Shown: positions 15,368-24,721, counted from the stretch's first letter. The stretch: DNA of 64,000 nucleotides from Pseudomonas sp. Seg1 (GCF_018326005.1 NZ_AP021903.1:3009501-3073500); one strand, 5' to 3'. Notes: generated by a model not told the origin, from the sequence alone. Program-made: numbers and translations.

Positions 15368-17497
15368 TCAAGCAGTCCTGAGCTGAACACTGCCCGCTTG
15401 AGGAATCATCGCGAGCCTGACTTCAACGTTGTTCTCTTTTTTCGCCAGCCAGCGCTTCAGGTTCTGATCATGCTCGGGGGCCTGAGTAGTAGAACCGTAG
15501 ATATCCTCAGGCGTGACTTTCTGGTTGCTCAAGGTGCCAAGACGTTGCCAGGATGTATCCAGCCGACCTATTTCTGCTCTGAGCACACTCGCTTGTTGCA
15601 AGGCAGTCCGGCGATCGGATTGATAAGGGCTGTTCAACTCCGCCTCTTTGGCCGCCAAACGATCTCGCATGTCTTTTAACTGAATCCGTACCTGCTGGCT
15701 TTCGGTCTCTGTCACTACTGTGCCACCAAGGTTCTCGGTTTGCTGCCAGCGGCGCAACGTTGCCCAAGCGTTAGGAATGTAGGAGTCCAACATAAAGTGA
15801 TGAGGCATCTGGAACAATTGCTGGATGAACATCGCTCGGTCTGGTAGGTCACCGAACTTTTTGATCGCTCGGGTGCATGCGGCTTCTTCGATGGATTCGC
15901 AACCCGGGTTCCACAGTACGGAAGATTGTTCTAATCCCTTGAAATGCACTGGCATGAAATGGTGTAGATCACCGTGGTGTTCATACGGTGAACCACCGAA
16001 TCGGGTCAAACCCAACGCAAAAATCAATGCGCCTGTTGGGCCGCTGATGAAACTGAGGACAGCGCCTGGCATCCAAATGCGTTGTCGAGTGTTCATCCAG
16101 GGTGCAGGCACACTTGGAATTGGATCGTTATCATTGACCATGCGATGGTGCGCCAAAGCCGCTGCGCCTTTTACAAAGTCTGCGTCTCCGGCTCTTGGAG
16201 ACCCGTATGTATAGAGCAGAATGTCGTATCTTTTCTCGTCATTTCTGAGCGCTTCGGCGAGCAAGGTTGCAATGGCGCCTCCAAGACTATGCCCGCAGAT
16301 AATGATTTTCTGATTAACGTAGAATTTGGTGAGATAGGTTTGAATAAACGTATTAATTGCTTCATAAGCTTTGTAAAAGCCTTGGTGCGCTTTACCTACG
16401 CCGACCTTTACAGGGGTCTGCTCCGCATCACCATCTCGCAGAAAGTCAACAAATTCTAATGTTCCACGTATGGAAACAAGGATGATTTCGTCGTGATGGG
16501 TGATAAAACCCTGGGTATTGGTCCCATTAGGCGATTTACTGTCGTCAAAAAAATGTAACTTGGCGGGGTGTTCTTGTTTCACGCCTAGCTCTGGTTTGTT
16601 TTGATCGTACAACGTTGGATCGAACGGCAGTATTTCAAAACGTTTTGAATAAGCGATGTCTTCGTAAAGCGGATAAAAAGCCGCTGACTGTTTTGCACCT
16701 AATTTCCAGCTTTCCTTATAGCAAGCCATGCCTTCACCAAACATGTTCCCCACGCTAGGGTCCAGTGGGAAGTTCACGGTATCGGTTGGCTGCTCCGCGG
16801 GAGACTGACCGAAGTCGCAGTAGCTCAAAGTTGCAAATAACGACAATTGATACAGGTTCAATGCACTGAACTTGTTATCTTTCGAAAGCATTGGGCGGAA
16901 AGCGCGCAGAGGCCTGACTTCAAGAACGGTGAGCTTGTTCGGAAGCAGTGCAACTCCCCAGAGGTTTGACTGCTCAGGGCCGAAGCCGAGATCGCCCATG
17001 ACTTTCAAGAGATTCTGGTTGGGAGGATATTTGGATTTCGACTCCCGAGGAAGATGCGAGACCTTTTCAACCAGATGGCGTACTTCTACATGAAAAAACT
17101 GGTCTGCCTTTGCTTTTGCAGGGTTGTTTTCAACCCGCATTCCATCGTCGCGGACGAAGCGAGTTTTTTCAGCCCGCACCTGTAGTTCACTGATTTTTAC
17201 AGGGTAATTTGGCCGTGACATCAACCAGGTATAAGCGTCTTCCGCTCCCGCGTAAGGCTGATCCACAGTAAGTACTACAGGTCCCTCATAATGGTTCAGT
17301 ACTTCACCAAATCCGGTGGCATCGAGCGTGCCTTCGTAGCGTTGTTCCGCACTGTCGGTCACCACATATTTCAAACCGGCGTATGGATTGCCATCTCCCG
17401 TCTCGTCAACCAGGCGAAAACTAACTTTAGTGCCTCTGGCCGGACAAGGAACTTTGTTGTCTTTGCACAATGGTTGCTCTACGTTTTTGACCGTCAT
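15368..17497 (-). CDS. T6SS lipase effector (class 3 lipase fold, Tle-type)
   Basis: A 709-residue protein that probably hydrolyses membrane phospholipids or acylglycerols in target cells. The class-3 lipase core lies at about 335-515: the oxyanion strand IILVSIRGT, the nucleophile elbow GHSLGGA with Ser404, candidate acid Asp458 in NDNDPIPS, and candidate His in the HHGD/LHHF segment near 507-513. A hydrophobic stretch at about 476-499 may insert into membrane. The N-terminus (1-140) has beta-sandwich-like segments probably used for loading; the C-terminus (about 600-660) is a coiled coil (RIQLKDMRDRLAAKEAEL). Position behind vgrG and DUF4123 marks it as VgrG cargo. I do not assign it to a numbered Tle family. 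Confidence 0.85.
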   Translation of the reverse strand: MTVKNVEQPLCKDNKVPCPARGTKVSFRLVDETGDGNPYAGLKYVVTDSAEQRYEGTLDATGFGEVLNHYEGPVVLTVDQPYAGAEDAYTWLMSRPNYPVKISELQVRAEKTRFVRDDGMRVENNPAKAKADQFFHVEVRHLVEKVSHLPRESKSKYPPNQNLLKVMGDLGFGPEQSNLWGVALLPNKLTVLEVRPLRAFRPMLSKDNKFSALNLYQLSLFATLSYCDFGQSPAEQPTDTVNFPLDPSVGNMFGEGMACYKESWKLGAKQSAAFYPLYEDIAYSKRFEILPFDPTLYDQNKPELGVKQEHPAKLHFFDDSKSPNGTNTQGFITHHDEIILVSIRGTLEFVDFLRDGDAEQTPVKVGVGKAHQGFYKAYEAINTFIQTYLTKFYVNQKIIICGHSLGGAIATLLAEALRNDEKRYDILLYTYGSPRAGDADFVKGAAALAHHRMVNDNDPIPSVPAPWMNTRQRIWMPGAVLSFISGPTGALIFALGLTRFGGSPYEHHGDLHHFMPVHFKGLEQSSVLWNPGCESIEEAACTRAIKKFGDLPDRAMFIQQLFQMPHHFMLDSYIPNAWATLRRWQQTENLGGTVVTETESQQVRIQLKDMRDRLAAKEAELNSPYQSDRRTALQQASVLRAEIGRLDTSWQRLGTLSNQKVTPEDIYGSTTQAPEHDQNLKRWLAKKENNVEVRLAMIPQAGSVQLRTA

Positions 17498-17509
17498 TAA
17501 TGAATGTCC

Positions 17510-18304
17510 TTATTCGTTACAAGTCGGATAGATATTGCAATCGCGCCCGTCTGGCATTTTGAACGGTTTGAAATCGGTTGTGTTACCGCGACAGAATGCA
17601 TAGGGATCTTCGAGACTCTTGCCCTTACACCGTTTCCATCCGTTGGGGAATTTGACCCAATTATCTGCTACGGCCGGTTTTTCCTCTTTGGAAAGTGAGA
17701 AAGAAACTTTCAATGTCTTTCCCGCGAGCTGCGAGCGTTGCAGAGGCCCCTTTGCTACAGCGTTACTTGCCTGCTCCGGTGTTGCTATCGCGGAGCACTT
17801 CAGGATTTTGGCGATAATCCGGTCAGGTCCCATCGTACGAAACGACCATTCGCATTCTCGTTGCAAAGTAGTCGGAGCAGGAAGTTGCGTGTTGTCAGTC
17901 AACCCTTCCTGAAACTCAATTCCGGTGTGGTCCCTTCCAACATCATTAAATCCGGATGCATATTTGGCATCTACCTCATAATCGAAGCTGTCCAAGACCA
18001 ATGGGCAGCCACCTTCAACGCTTGAAAGCGGAATTTCAAAACGCGCTGTTTGTGGTTTCTGGCTGAGGTCTTGCTCAAAAAACTTGAATCCGGGGTGCTC
18101 CCTTCCTTTTTTCACTGGAACACTGCACGTTTCTCCAAAGCGAGGAACGTACTGCGCCTCACCTCTTATTTTGAATCCAGGTGGAAGTTCAGTGACCAAA
18201 GTAAAACTGTCTTGTTGGGCAACTGAACAGGCCGTCACGCCAATCCCCCCCAAACCGATCACCAAGCTGCGAACAAATCTGTAAAAAACTTTGCGATGAA
18301 GCAT
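17510..18304 (-). CDS. Putative lipoprotein between adaptor and lipase, candidate immunity protein
   Basis: A 264-residue protein with an N-terminal hydrophobic segment ending in GIGVTACS, a plausible lipobox, so probably a periplasmic lipoprotein. The mature part contains several cysteines (GETCSVPV, GGCPLVL, RECEWSF, KCSAIA, RCKGKS, FCRGN, DCNIYPTC) that suggest disulphides, and looks beta-rich with two similar halves (each with an RFxIPLSS or SFSLS-like strand). I do not recognise the family. Twelve bases separate it from the lipase. Lipase effectors commonly have periplasmic lipoprotein antagonists, so immunity is the favoured role, in competition with the DUF2931 protein. Confidence 0.7.
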   Translation of the reverse strand: MLHRKVFYRFVRSLVIGLGGIGVTACSVAQQDSFTLVTELPPGFKIRGEAQYVPRFGETCSVPVKKGREHPGFKFFEQDLSQKPQTARFEIPLSSVEGGCPLVLDSFDYEVDAKYASGFNDVGRDHTGIEFQEGLTDNTQLPAPTTLQRECEWSFRTMGPDRIIAKILKCSAIATPEQASNAVAKGPLQRSQLAGKTLKVSFSLSKEEKPAVADNWVKFPNGWKRCKGKSLEDPYAFCRGNTTDFKPFKMPDGRDCNIYPTCNE

Positions 18305-18365
18305 GTGATCGTCCTTTCTTCGAGAGTCATTGCTCCGAGCGCTTTGCGCTCGAGAAGCTTTGCTC

Positions 18366-19217
18366 TCAGCTACGTTCTAGGTCGCCCGGTTGTGTCGCAA
18401 AAAAACGTTCACACCTGGCGAAGTGTTGATCCGGTGTCTCCCCCGACAAGGGAGCCCAGGCGACGTCTTTCGCGTGTTGGGGATCCAGCCGCAAAGTCAG
18501 CATGAACTCGCGTTGCTGCGGCGTATTCCACTGCCAGGCTTCAAGCAGGTCCATTTGCTCTTCGAGCCATTCAAGGATGCTGCGTGTTTCCGAGAGCTGC
18601 GCGGCAGCTTCTGCGTGGTGCACAAGCAACCAGCGTTTCAGATTCTCACGCAAAATTTCGCGTGTCCGTTCCGGTGGGGTACGGACTTGCAACCAAGGTG
18701 CGGGATTTGGCACTGGATACATTCCCGGTCTGGTGTTGTCCGCGCTTTTCCACTGATCTTCAGCCCAATACAGCACGCTGCTGATCGGGCCGAGCAACAG
18801 CGGCCATTCGGCGTCTTTCAGGTTACCGAGGCAGCGGGCAAGAACGCGATTGTCCTGAAAACGGAACAACGAGCGGTCGCCGTCTTCCTCGATAACCATG
18901 CGCGCGATCCAGTGTTGGGTCAGGCTGTCCAGATCGGCTTTGTCCATGCTGCCGATCCATCCCCAGTTGCTTTGTGGGTCGTCCAGTAACTTGCGGAAAG
19001 CTTCGTCGTTCGGGTTTTGCAACTCGGTCAGCCATGGGCTGATCGCGGCGAATTTGGCGAATTCGGTGCGGCGATAGAGTTGTACGGAGCGCTGCATGAC
19101 GCCTGCGCTGTACAGTGGCGTCACGGGGTTTGGCTCGGCGAGGCTGTCCAACGCGAGGATCAGTACACGGTTGAGACGGGATTGTTCGTCTAGCCAGTTA
19201 TTGAGTGCATCACTCAT
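18366..19217 (-). CDS. DUF4123 adaptor/chaperone for T6SS effector loading
   Basis: A 283-residue cytosolic DUF4123 protein. Such adaptors (Tap/TEC) bind an effector and hand it to the tip protein VgrG without being secreted. Family pattern: LILALDSLAEPN at the start, PLYSAGVMQRSVQLY, SPWLTEL, WGWIGSMD, WIARMVIEEDGDRSLFRFQDNRVL. The ATG at 19217 overlaps by four bases (ATGA) the TGA of the vgrG 3' fragment, which confirms that fragment as a real reading frame. It lies between vgrG and the lipase, so the lipase is its likely client. Confidence 0.88.
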   Translation of the reverse strand: MSDALNNWLDEQSRLNRVLILALDSLAEPNPVTPLYSAGVMQRSVQLYRRTEFAKFAAISPWLTELQNPNDEAFRKLLDDPQSNWGWIGSMDKADLDSLTQHWIARMVIEEDGDRSLFRFQDNRVLARCLGNLKDAEWPLLLGPISSVLYWAEDQWKSADNTRPGMYPVPNPAPWLQVRTPPERTREILRENLKRWLLVHHAEAAAQLSETRSILEWLEEQMDLLEAWQWNTPQQREFMLTLRLDPQHAKDVAWAPLSGETPDQHFARCERFFATQPGDLERS

Positions 19218-19510
19218 GCGGTGGCTCCCAGATCGCATTTGCCTTCTCGGCAGGCTTCACAGATCGGGCAGCGGATGTCTCCGGATTTGCGAGCAGCTTT
19301 GGCCAGGGCCATTTGTATTGCTGCCGGAACGAGCAGGGCGCCTGCCTTGTCTTTCGCGGCCGCCCACGGGATGACCGGTTCGAGGATTCCGATCCCGGTC
19401 CCAACCCCAGGCGCGCCCCCGGTATTAGCCTTCACCTCCGCGCCACTAATCGTCACACCACCCGCATCAACCTTCACAAAACTCCCGCCAGCCTTGGCCG
19501 TGAGCTCCAT
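19214..19510 (-). pseudogene. C-terminal piece of VgrG, out of frame with the main part
   Basis: This 98-codon frame begins MELTAKAGGSFVKVDAGGVT, the sequence expected to continue the VgrG needle after VVVEGG, and ends with a proline/alanine-rich segment and a cysteine cluster (IRCPICEACREGKCDLG), which could bind a metal or the adaptor. It is separated from the main VgrG frame by a one-base shortage in a six-G run (19511-19516, minus strand). With seven Gs the two would join into a protein of about 690 residues. It overlaps the DUF4123 start by four bases. Confidence 0.75.
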
Positions 19511-21285
19511 CCCCCCTCAACCACAACCTTCTCGCCAGCGTGATAGTGAATCTCCGTCCCGGCCTCGACAAACTGCGCCGTACCCACTTTCACATGCTGG
19601 GTCACGCCAACCGTCAGGTGGTCATCCGCGCGCATTTCGCTGACACGGTCGAGATGGGTGATCCGGTGTTCTTCAACCTTGAACTCGCTCAGGGTGTTGG
19701 CTTCGACGGTGTCATGCCGTTCGTTGCCGACGCGGACTTTCTGGTCGTGCTCGATGTTTTCGTCCCAGTCGCGCTGGGCGTGGATGTAGATCTGCTCGAT
19801 GCCTTTTTTGTCTTCGATGCGGAATTCGTTGTAGCCCTTGCCGCCCGGTGAGCTGAGGGTTTTGAAGGTGCTGCGGGTCTTGTTTGCCGGCAGGTCGTAG
19901 GGGACGACGTTTTCCTTGTGGTACAGGCAACCGGTGACGAGTGGCTGGTCGGGGTCGCCTTCGAGGAAGGTGACGAGGACTTCCATGCCGATGCGCGGGA
20001 TGGCGAGGCCGCCGTAGGCGCTGCCGGCCCAGCCGCTGGCGACGCGCATCCAACAGGTGGTTTTGTCGTCGGCCTGGCCGTCGCGGTCCCAGTGGAATTG
20101 CACCTTGATGCGGCCGTATTGATCGCAGTGAATTTCTTCGCCGGACGGGCCGGTGACGATGGCGGTCTGGCTGCCGAGGACTTTCGGTTTCGGGTGTTCG
20201 AGGGCAGGGCGGTAGTGCGCGTCCCACGGGGTGGCGAGGAAGCTGTTGCGGTAGCCCTGGTGGAAATCGCTTTTGTTGTCGGTGACGTCGCTGGTGACGT
20301 TTTCGCCGAGCACTTGCGGTTGTTTGCCTTCGTGGAAGACTTCCAGCAGCAGCCACAGGTCGTTCCACTCGGCGCGCGGATGCTCGGCGAGGGTTAGGAA
20401 GTGGCCGCTGGTGAGGGTCGGTTCGTCACCTTTGCCTTCGGCGAGTTTGAAGTCGCTGCGGTGGCGTTCCAGTGCGCGGGTCGAGAGGTGCTTGCCGCGC
20501 TCGCGGGTGGTGAAGCGGCCGGGGTAATCGTAGTCTTCGAGGTCCGGGGCGAAGGGGCTGGTCGCCGTGCCTTCGGGCAGGATCTGCGGTTTTTCGAAGT
20601 CGTAATCGCGGCGGCTGACGCGGGTGGTGCGGGTTTCCAGGCGCAGGTTGAAGCGCTTGATCACCGGTTTGTCGGCGGCCATGCCGGAGTCTTGCTGGTA
20701 GCTCACGGCTTTGAGTTTGCGGAACACGGTCTGGTCGTCGCCGAACACCAGTTTGTGGCCGCTGCTGCTGTGCTGGAAGTGGAAGTGGATGCCTTCCTCT
20801 TCGCACAGGCGCTGGATGAAGTGCAGATCTGACTCGTCGTACTGCACGCAGTACTCGCGTTGCGGGTATTCGGCGCTGAGCTGGAAGCTGTAGGCGTCGG
20901 CGAGGATGCCGCGATCTTCGAGAACCTGGGCGATGATCTTCGGCACCGTGAGCTGCTGGAAGATCTGCTGGTCGTGGTTGTGGCGCAGGTAGGCGAGTTG
21001 CGGCACCAGGCTGATGCTGTAACGGGTCAGGGTCTTGCCGGAATCGCCTTGCTCGATGCGGTACACCAGGCCGTGAATCTTGCCTTCGCCAGTGGCGCCG
21101 AAGGTCAGTACGCCGGGCTTGTGCAGCAGCTCTTCGAGTTTCAGGTCGGGGCGGGCGCTGACCAGTTCGAGGTCGAAACGGAACGGTTCGTTGAGGGCTT
21201 CGCGACCGGTGAAGCTGAGGACTTGCAGGTCGGCGTTGGCGCCTTCGAGCGTGAGGGTGATGTGGGTAGCGTTGGCGTCCAGCAT
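19474..21285 (-). CDS. VgrG, T6SS spike/tip protein (frameshifted near the C-terminus)
   Basis: VgrG trimers form the puncturing tip of the T6SS tube and carry effectors. Order of parts: gp27-like base (residues about 10-370, with EYCVQYDESDLHFIQRLCEE), gp5 OB-fold (about 390-480, with DQYGRIKVQFHWDRDG, CWMRVA, PRIGMEVLVTFLEGDPDQP), then the repetitive beta-helical needle (IEQIYIHAQRDWDENIEHD onwards). After VVVEGG the frame reads into about 8 unrelated residues and stops, because a G-run is one base short. ATG 21285 (MLDANATHITLTLEG) is the family start; the frame extends upstream to 21393 without support. No T6SS core genes are in the window. Confidence 0.92.
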   Translation of the reverse strand: MLDANATHITLTLEGANADLQVLSFTGREALNEPFRFDLELVSARPDLKLEELLHKPGVLTFGATGEGKIHGLVYRIEQGDSGKTLTRYSISLVPQLAYLRHNHDQQIFQQLTVPKIIAQVLEDRGILADAYSFQLSAEYPQREYCVQYDESDLHFIQRLCEEEGIHFHFQHSSSGHKLVFGDDQTVFRKLKAVSYQQDSGMAADKPVIKRFNLRLETRTTRVSRRDYDFEKPQILPEGTATSPFAPDLEDYDYPGRFTTRERGKHLSTRALERHRSDFKLAEGKGDEPTLTSGHFLTLAEHPRAEWNDLWLLLEVFHEGKQPQVLGENVTSDVTDNKSDFHQGYRNSFLATPWDAHYRPALEHPKPKVLGSQTAIVTGPSGEEIHCDQYGRIKVQFHWDRDGQADDKTTCWMRVASGWAGSAYGGLAIPRIGMEVLVTFLEGDPDQPLVTGCLYHKENVVPYDLPANKTRSTFKTLSSPGGKGYNEFRIEDKKGIEQIYIHAQRDWDENIEHDQKVRVGNERHDTVEANTLSEFKVEEHRITHLDRVSEMRADDHLTVGVTQHVKVGTAQFVEAGTEIHYHAGEKVVVEGGWSSRPRLAGVL

Positions 21286-21659
21286 GCCTTGAATTCCGTC
21301 CGTTGAATAAGCAGGGGACGGATGATGGAGGATTAGACCGCCTCGTTCAAGACGCAAATGCCGTACGCACGGCACTGGCGGGGCATAGGGCAAACCCTTA
21401 GATAGCGGGTTTTCGCCAATGAAACCGGGCGATTCGCGGGTGGCAGCGCGGGTCGGTTGCCGCTATCAATCCAGCCGGGCGTTGCAGAATAGCCGGTCAG
21501 TTTCAGACTAAAGTCGCCTGTGGCACGTTAAAGCCATCTGCCATCATTGCGCTTCACCCCTGCGTGTTCACTTTCTCCCGGCTCAGCCTTGATCCGGGAC
21601 GGGAGCTATTTTTCTGGCTTATTGCGCCTCGCGCAAACGCTGCATTGTTGGAGTTTTTC
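21286..21659. other. Divergent vgrG/oprD intergenic region
   Basis: This 374-bp gap should hold the promoters of the vgrG island (leftward) and the OprD porin (rightward). I found no repeat, RNA gene or convincing promoter pair. A plus-strand open frame from 21564 continues into oprD but lacks a ribosome-binding site and would place about 32 non-signal residues before the signal peptide. Confidence 0.4.
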
Positions 21660-22961
21660 ATGCGTCCCCCATTTCCCCTCATCACCCCGCGCCAGTCGTT
21701 TGGCTTCGGAGCCGTTGTGCTGTGCGCCGGTTTTGCCGCACAGGTTCAGGCCAGCGGATTTCTCGAAGACACCACGGCGAAAATCGAATCGCGCACGGTG
21801 TACTTCAATCGCGATTTCCGTGATGGGCACACGTCCAACGATCAAGGCGCATCGAAACGTGAAGAGTCGGCGCAGGGGTTCATTCTCAACCTGCAATCGG
21901 GTTACACCGAAGGCACGGTGGGTTTCGGTATCGATGCGCTGGGCATGCTCGGCTTCAAACTCGACTCCAGCGCCGACAGCAGCAATAGCGGTTTGCTGCC
22001 GTCGAGCGGGCAGGACCCACGCGGCTCGAAAGATCAGTACTCAAAAATGGGCCTGACCGCAAAAGTGAAGGTCTCGGACACGGTGCTGAAGTACGGCGCG
22101 CTGCTGCCGGATCTGCCGTTGCTCAAGTACAACGATGGCCGTCTGCTGCCAACAATGTTCAACGGTGCGATGCTGACTTCAAAAGAAGTGAAGGACCTGA
22201 CCTTCATGGCGGCGCGTCTGGACAAATACACCGCGCGCGATTCCACCGACTCGCAAGACATCCGCGTGCACTGCAAGAACAAGCGCTACGCGTGCAACAC
22301 CACCGCCGACCATTTCGACATGTACGGCTTCGACTACAAGATCAACGATCGCCTGACCGCGCAGTATCACTACGCTGAACTTGAAGACATCTATCGCCAG
22401 CACTTCGTCGGCCTGTTGGCCAATCAGCCGCTGGGCAACGGTGTGTTGAAAGCGGATTTACGCTTGCTGAAAAGTGCCGACAGCGGTGATGCCAAGGCTG
22501 GTTCCATCGATAACCGTGCGTTGAGCGGCATGCTGTCCTACGCCATAAGTGGCCACACCTTCAGTGGCGGCTGGCAGCGCATGAACGGCGACAACTCGAT
22601 GCCGTATCTCGATGGCAGCAACCCGTATCTGGTCAACTACGTGCAGGTCAACGACTTCGCCGCTGCACAGGAGCGTTCCTGGCAGTTGCGTTATGACTAT
22701 GACTTCAAGGCAATCGGTATTAACGGCCTGAGTTTCCTGACGCGTTATGTGAACGGTGATCACATCAAGGTGTTGGGCAGCGATCAGGAAGGTAAAGAGT
22801 GGGAACGTGACAGCGAGTTGAAGTACGTGATTCAGAGCGGCACGTTCAAGGATGTGAGTCTGCGTTTGCGTAATGCGACTTACCGCACCAACTACGAGAA
22901 GTTCGCCCGGGATGTGGATGAGACCCGGTTGATTGTGAGTTACAACTTTTCGGTGTTGTAA
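21660..22961 (+). CDS. OprD family outer-membrane porin
   Basis: A 433-residue outer-membrane channel of the OprD/OccD-OccK family, which takes up basic amino acids, dipeptides or carboxylates. A signal peptide (cleavage near VQASG) is followed by the family's N-terminal GFLEDTTAKIESRTVYFNRDFRDG, the GTVGFGIDALGMLGFKLDSS strand, LKYGALLPDLPLLKYNDGRLLP and the usual last strands (SLRLRNATYRTNYE, DETRLIVSYNFSVL). ATG 21660 has GGAG six bases upstream. Substrate cannot be read from sequence. The length is normal for the family. Confidence 0.93.
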   Translation: MRPPFPLITPRQSFGFGAVVLCAGFAAQVQASGFLEDTTAKIESRTVYFNRDFRDGHTSNDQGASKREESAQGFILNLQSGYTEGTVGFGIDALGMLGFKLDSSADSSNSGLLPSSGQDPRGSKDQYSKMGLTAKVKVSDTVLKYGALLPDLPLLKYNDGRLLPTMFNGAMLTSKEVKDLTFMAARLDKYTARDSTDSQDIRVHCKNKRYACNTTADHFDMYGFDYKINDRLTAQYHYAELEDIYRQHFVGLLANQPLGNGVLKADLRLLKSADSGDAKAGSIDNRALSGMLSYAISGHTFSGGWQRMNGDNSMPYLDGSNPYLVNYVQVNDFAAAQERSWQLRYDYDFKAIGINGLSFLTRYVNGDHIKVLGSDQEGKEWERDSELKYVIQSGTFKDVSLRLRNATYRTNYEKFARDVDETRLIVSYNFSVL

Positions 22962-22991
22962 CCGCCGGGTTTTCGGCGTCTGACCCGCCGT

Positions 22992-23085
22992 CATCGTGGG
23001 CAAGCCCGCTCCCACAGGTTTCTTCGGTGGTCACAAAATCTGTGTTCACCGGAGATCCTTGTGGGAGCGGGCTTGCCCGCGATGG
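22992..23085. repeat. Pair of inverted REP elements (REPIN)
   Basis: CATCGTGGGCAAGCCCGC with CTCCCACAGG on the left and its complement (CCTTGTGGGAGC, GGGCTTGCCCGCGATGG) on the right, about 35 bases apart. This is the typical P. fluorescens REP doublet. It lies between the convergent oprD and lytic-transglycosylase-like genes and may act as a bidirectional mRNA 3' structure. Confidence 0.85.
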
Positions 23086-23114
23086 CGTCCTGAAGGTCAA
23101 CGAAATTGTGCCTG

Positions 23115-23735
23115 TTACAACCAATGCCAGAACCGGCTCCAGAACCCCCGATTCAAATCCTCTTTGCAGCCGGCATATTGCTGGGCATACATGTCAGAGC
23201 GATTCTGCACCTTGCGCGCCGTCGGCATCAGCCACGCCTTGCTCGCGTAAGTCTTGTTGCGATAACCACCCCAGCCTTCGTGGTAGTTGAGGTACTGGCC
23301 GTAGGCGTCGTATTTGTACACGCCGTTGATGCTGGTGGTCTTGTCCATGTACCAACCGACAAAGTCGATGGCGTCATCGAAGTCTTCGCGGTCGGCCCAG
23401 TTGCGGCCGGTGCTCTTCTGGTAGTCGGACCAGACTTCATCCTTGGCTTGCGCATAGCCCGACGCGGTCGACACGCGGCCCCACGGAATTACCCAGAGCA
23501 GGTATTTGCGTGGGGTTTTGGCGTCGTAGCGGTAGCCGGATTCCTGATACATGATCGCGAACGGCACCTGGATCGGCACGCCCCAGCGCTTTTGCGTGAC
23601 TTGCGCGGCGTCGTACCAATCGCTTTTTTCGCGGAAGATCTCGCAGATGTTTTCCGGCGAACGGGGCGGCGAGGTGCCGCAACCCGTCAACAGTGCCGCG
23701 AGTACCAGTAGTCCAACCGTCTGCCCTGAATTCAA
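23115..23735 (-). CDS. Lipoprotein with lytic transglycosylase (SLT)-like domain
   Basis: A 206-residue lipoprotein: signal with LAALLTGC lipobox, periplasmic. The rest resembles a short SLT lysozyme-like domain: the likely catalytic Glu is in FAIMYQESGYR, followed by a YAQAKDEVW-type segment, DFDDAIDFVGWYM and YLNYHEGWGGYRN. It probably cleaves peptidoglycan. The only possible start is TTG 23735, because an in-frame stop lies two codons upstream and the signal peptide begins right after. It lies 47 bases downstream of mtlZ on the same strand. Confidence 0.82.
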   Translation of the reverse strand: MNSGQTVGLLVLAALLTGCGTSPPRSPENICEIFREKSDWYDAAQVTQKRWGVPIQVPFAIMYQESGYRYDAKTPRKYLLWVIPWGRVSTASGYAQAKDEVWSDYQKSTGRNWADREDFDDAIDFVGWYMDKTTSINGVYKYDAYGQYLNYHEGWGGYRNKTYASKAWLMPTARKVQNRSDMYAQQYAGCKEDLNRGFWSRFWHWL

Positions 23736-23782
23736 AAGCCGTTATCCCGTCATGCGCATAAAAAGGGCGACAGTCTACGCGC

Positions 23783-24721
23783 TCAGGTCAATTGGTGACG
23801 ATAGGGCAGATCCGGACCCGTCTTGCTACAGGTCAGCGCCGCCGCTTGCACGGCGAACTTGAGCATGGCGTCGATCTGTTCGCGAGCAAGTTGCTGCACA
23901 CCTTCGACCGAGTCCAGACCTTGTTCGGTCAGCCAGGTAATCAGCGCGGCCTGGAAGGTGTCGCCGGCGCCGACGGTATCGGCGATCTTCACCGTGCAGG
24001 CGGGTGCCGACCATGAACCATGGGCGCGGCTGAACACGCTGGCGCCTTCGCCGCCACGGGTGAGGAAGACGACCTGGCAGCGATGCTCCAGCCAGCCTTC
24101 GATGACGTGCTGCGGATCCTGCTCGGGGTAGAGCAGGCTCAAGTCTTCATCGCTGACCTTAATCAGATCCGCCAGTTGCACCAGCGTGGCAATCCGTTCG
24201 CGCCACAGTTCGATATTCGGCTCGGGATTAAGGCGTACGTTGGGGTCGAGGGTGATCAGGCGTTTGCCACTTTCACGCTGAACCAGCGCGAGCAGGGTGT
24301 CGGCAATCGGCTGCACCACCAGCGAAAACGAGCCAATGTGCAAACCGCGCACCTCAGGACCCAGCGACGGTAAATGGCTCAGCTTCAGTTGCCGATCTGC
24401 GCAGCCTTCACCGCGAAAACTGTAGTGCGGCGAGCCGTTGGCACCGACCGCCACCATCGCCAACGTGGTCGGCGCGGCGAAGTCCAGCAGATAGTCCGGC
24501 CGTACACCTTCCTCCTGCAAGACCTGCTGCAAGCGCCGGCCGAGGTAGTCGGTGGACAGACCACCGAACAAGGCCGAGTCCACGCCCAAACGACGCAAAC
24601 CAACCGCGACGTTGAACGGCGAGCCGCCGGCAATCGCCTTGAAATTCACTTTCGAGGCCAGTCCGCTGGCATCGTCTTCGCTGAAGAAATCAAACAGGGC
24701 TTCGCCACACACCAAATACAT
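23783..24721 (-). CDS. mtlZ: Fructokinase of the mannitol operon (PfkB family)
   Basis: Phosphorylates the fructose formed from mannitol to fructose 6-phosphate. The 312-residue protein has the PfkB N-terminal GEALFDFF and AGGSPFNVAVGLRRLG motif and the C-terminal signature DTVGAGDTFQAAL with the catalytic Asp. ATG 24721 (MYLVCGEALFDF) is the family start; the longer frame overlaps mtlY. It is the last gene of the polyol operon, as in the described P. fluorescens mtlEFGKDYZ. Confidence 0.93.
   Translation of the reverse strand: MYLVCGEALFDFFSEDDASGLASKVNFKAIAGGSPFNVAVGLRRLGVDSALFGGLSTDYLGRRLQQVLQEEGVRPDYLLDFAAPTTLAMVAVGANGSPHYSFRGEGCADRQLKLSHLPSLGPEVRGLHIGSFSLVVQPIADTLLALVQRESGKRLITLDPNVRLNPEPNIELWRERIATLVQLADLIKVSDEDLSLLYPEQDPQHVIEGWLEHRCQVVFLTRGGEGASVFSRAHGSWSAPACTVKIADTVGAGDTFQAALITWLTEQGLDSVEGVQQLAREQIDAMLKFAVQAAALTCSKTGPDLPYRHQLT

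Noticed and set aside
18337..18351. GAGCGC-TTT-GCGCTC hairpin before the lipoprotein gene
   Set aside because: Short stem, no T-tract on either strand and GC-rich surroundings; could arise by chance.
23041..23290. Short plus-strand frames over the REP pair
   Set aside because: They run through REP sequence and the antisense of the transglycosylase-like lipoprotein; no family match.
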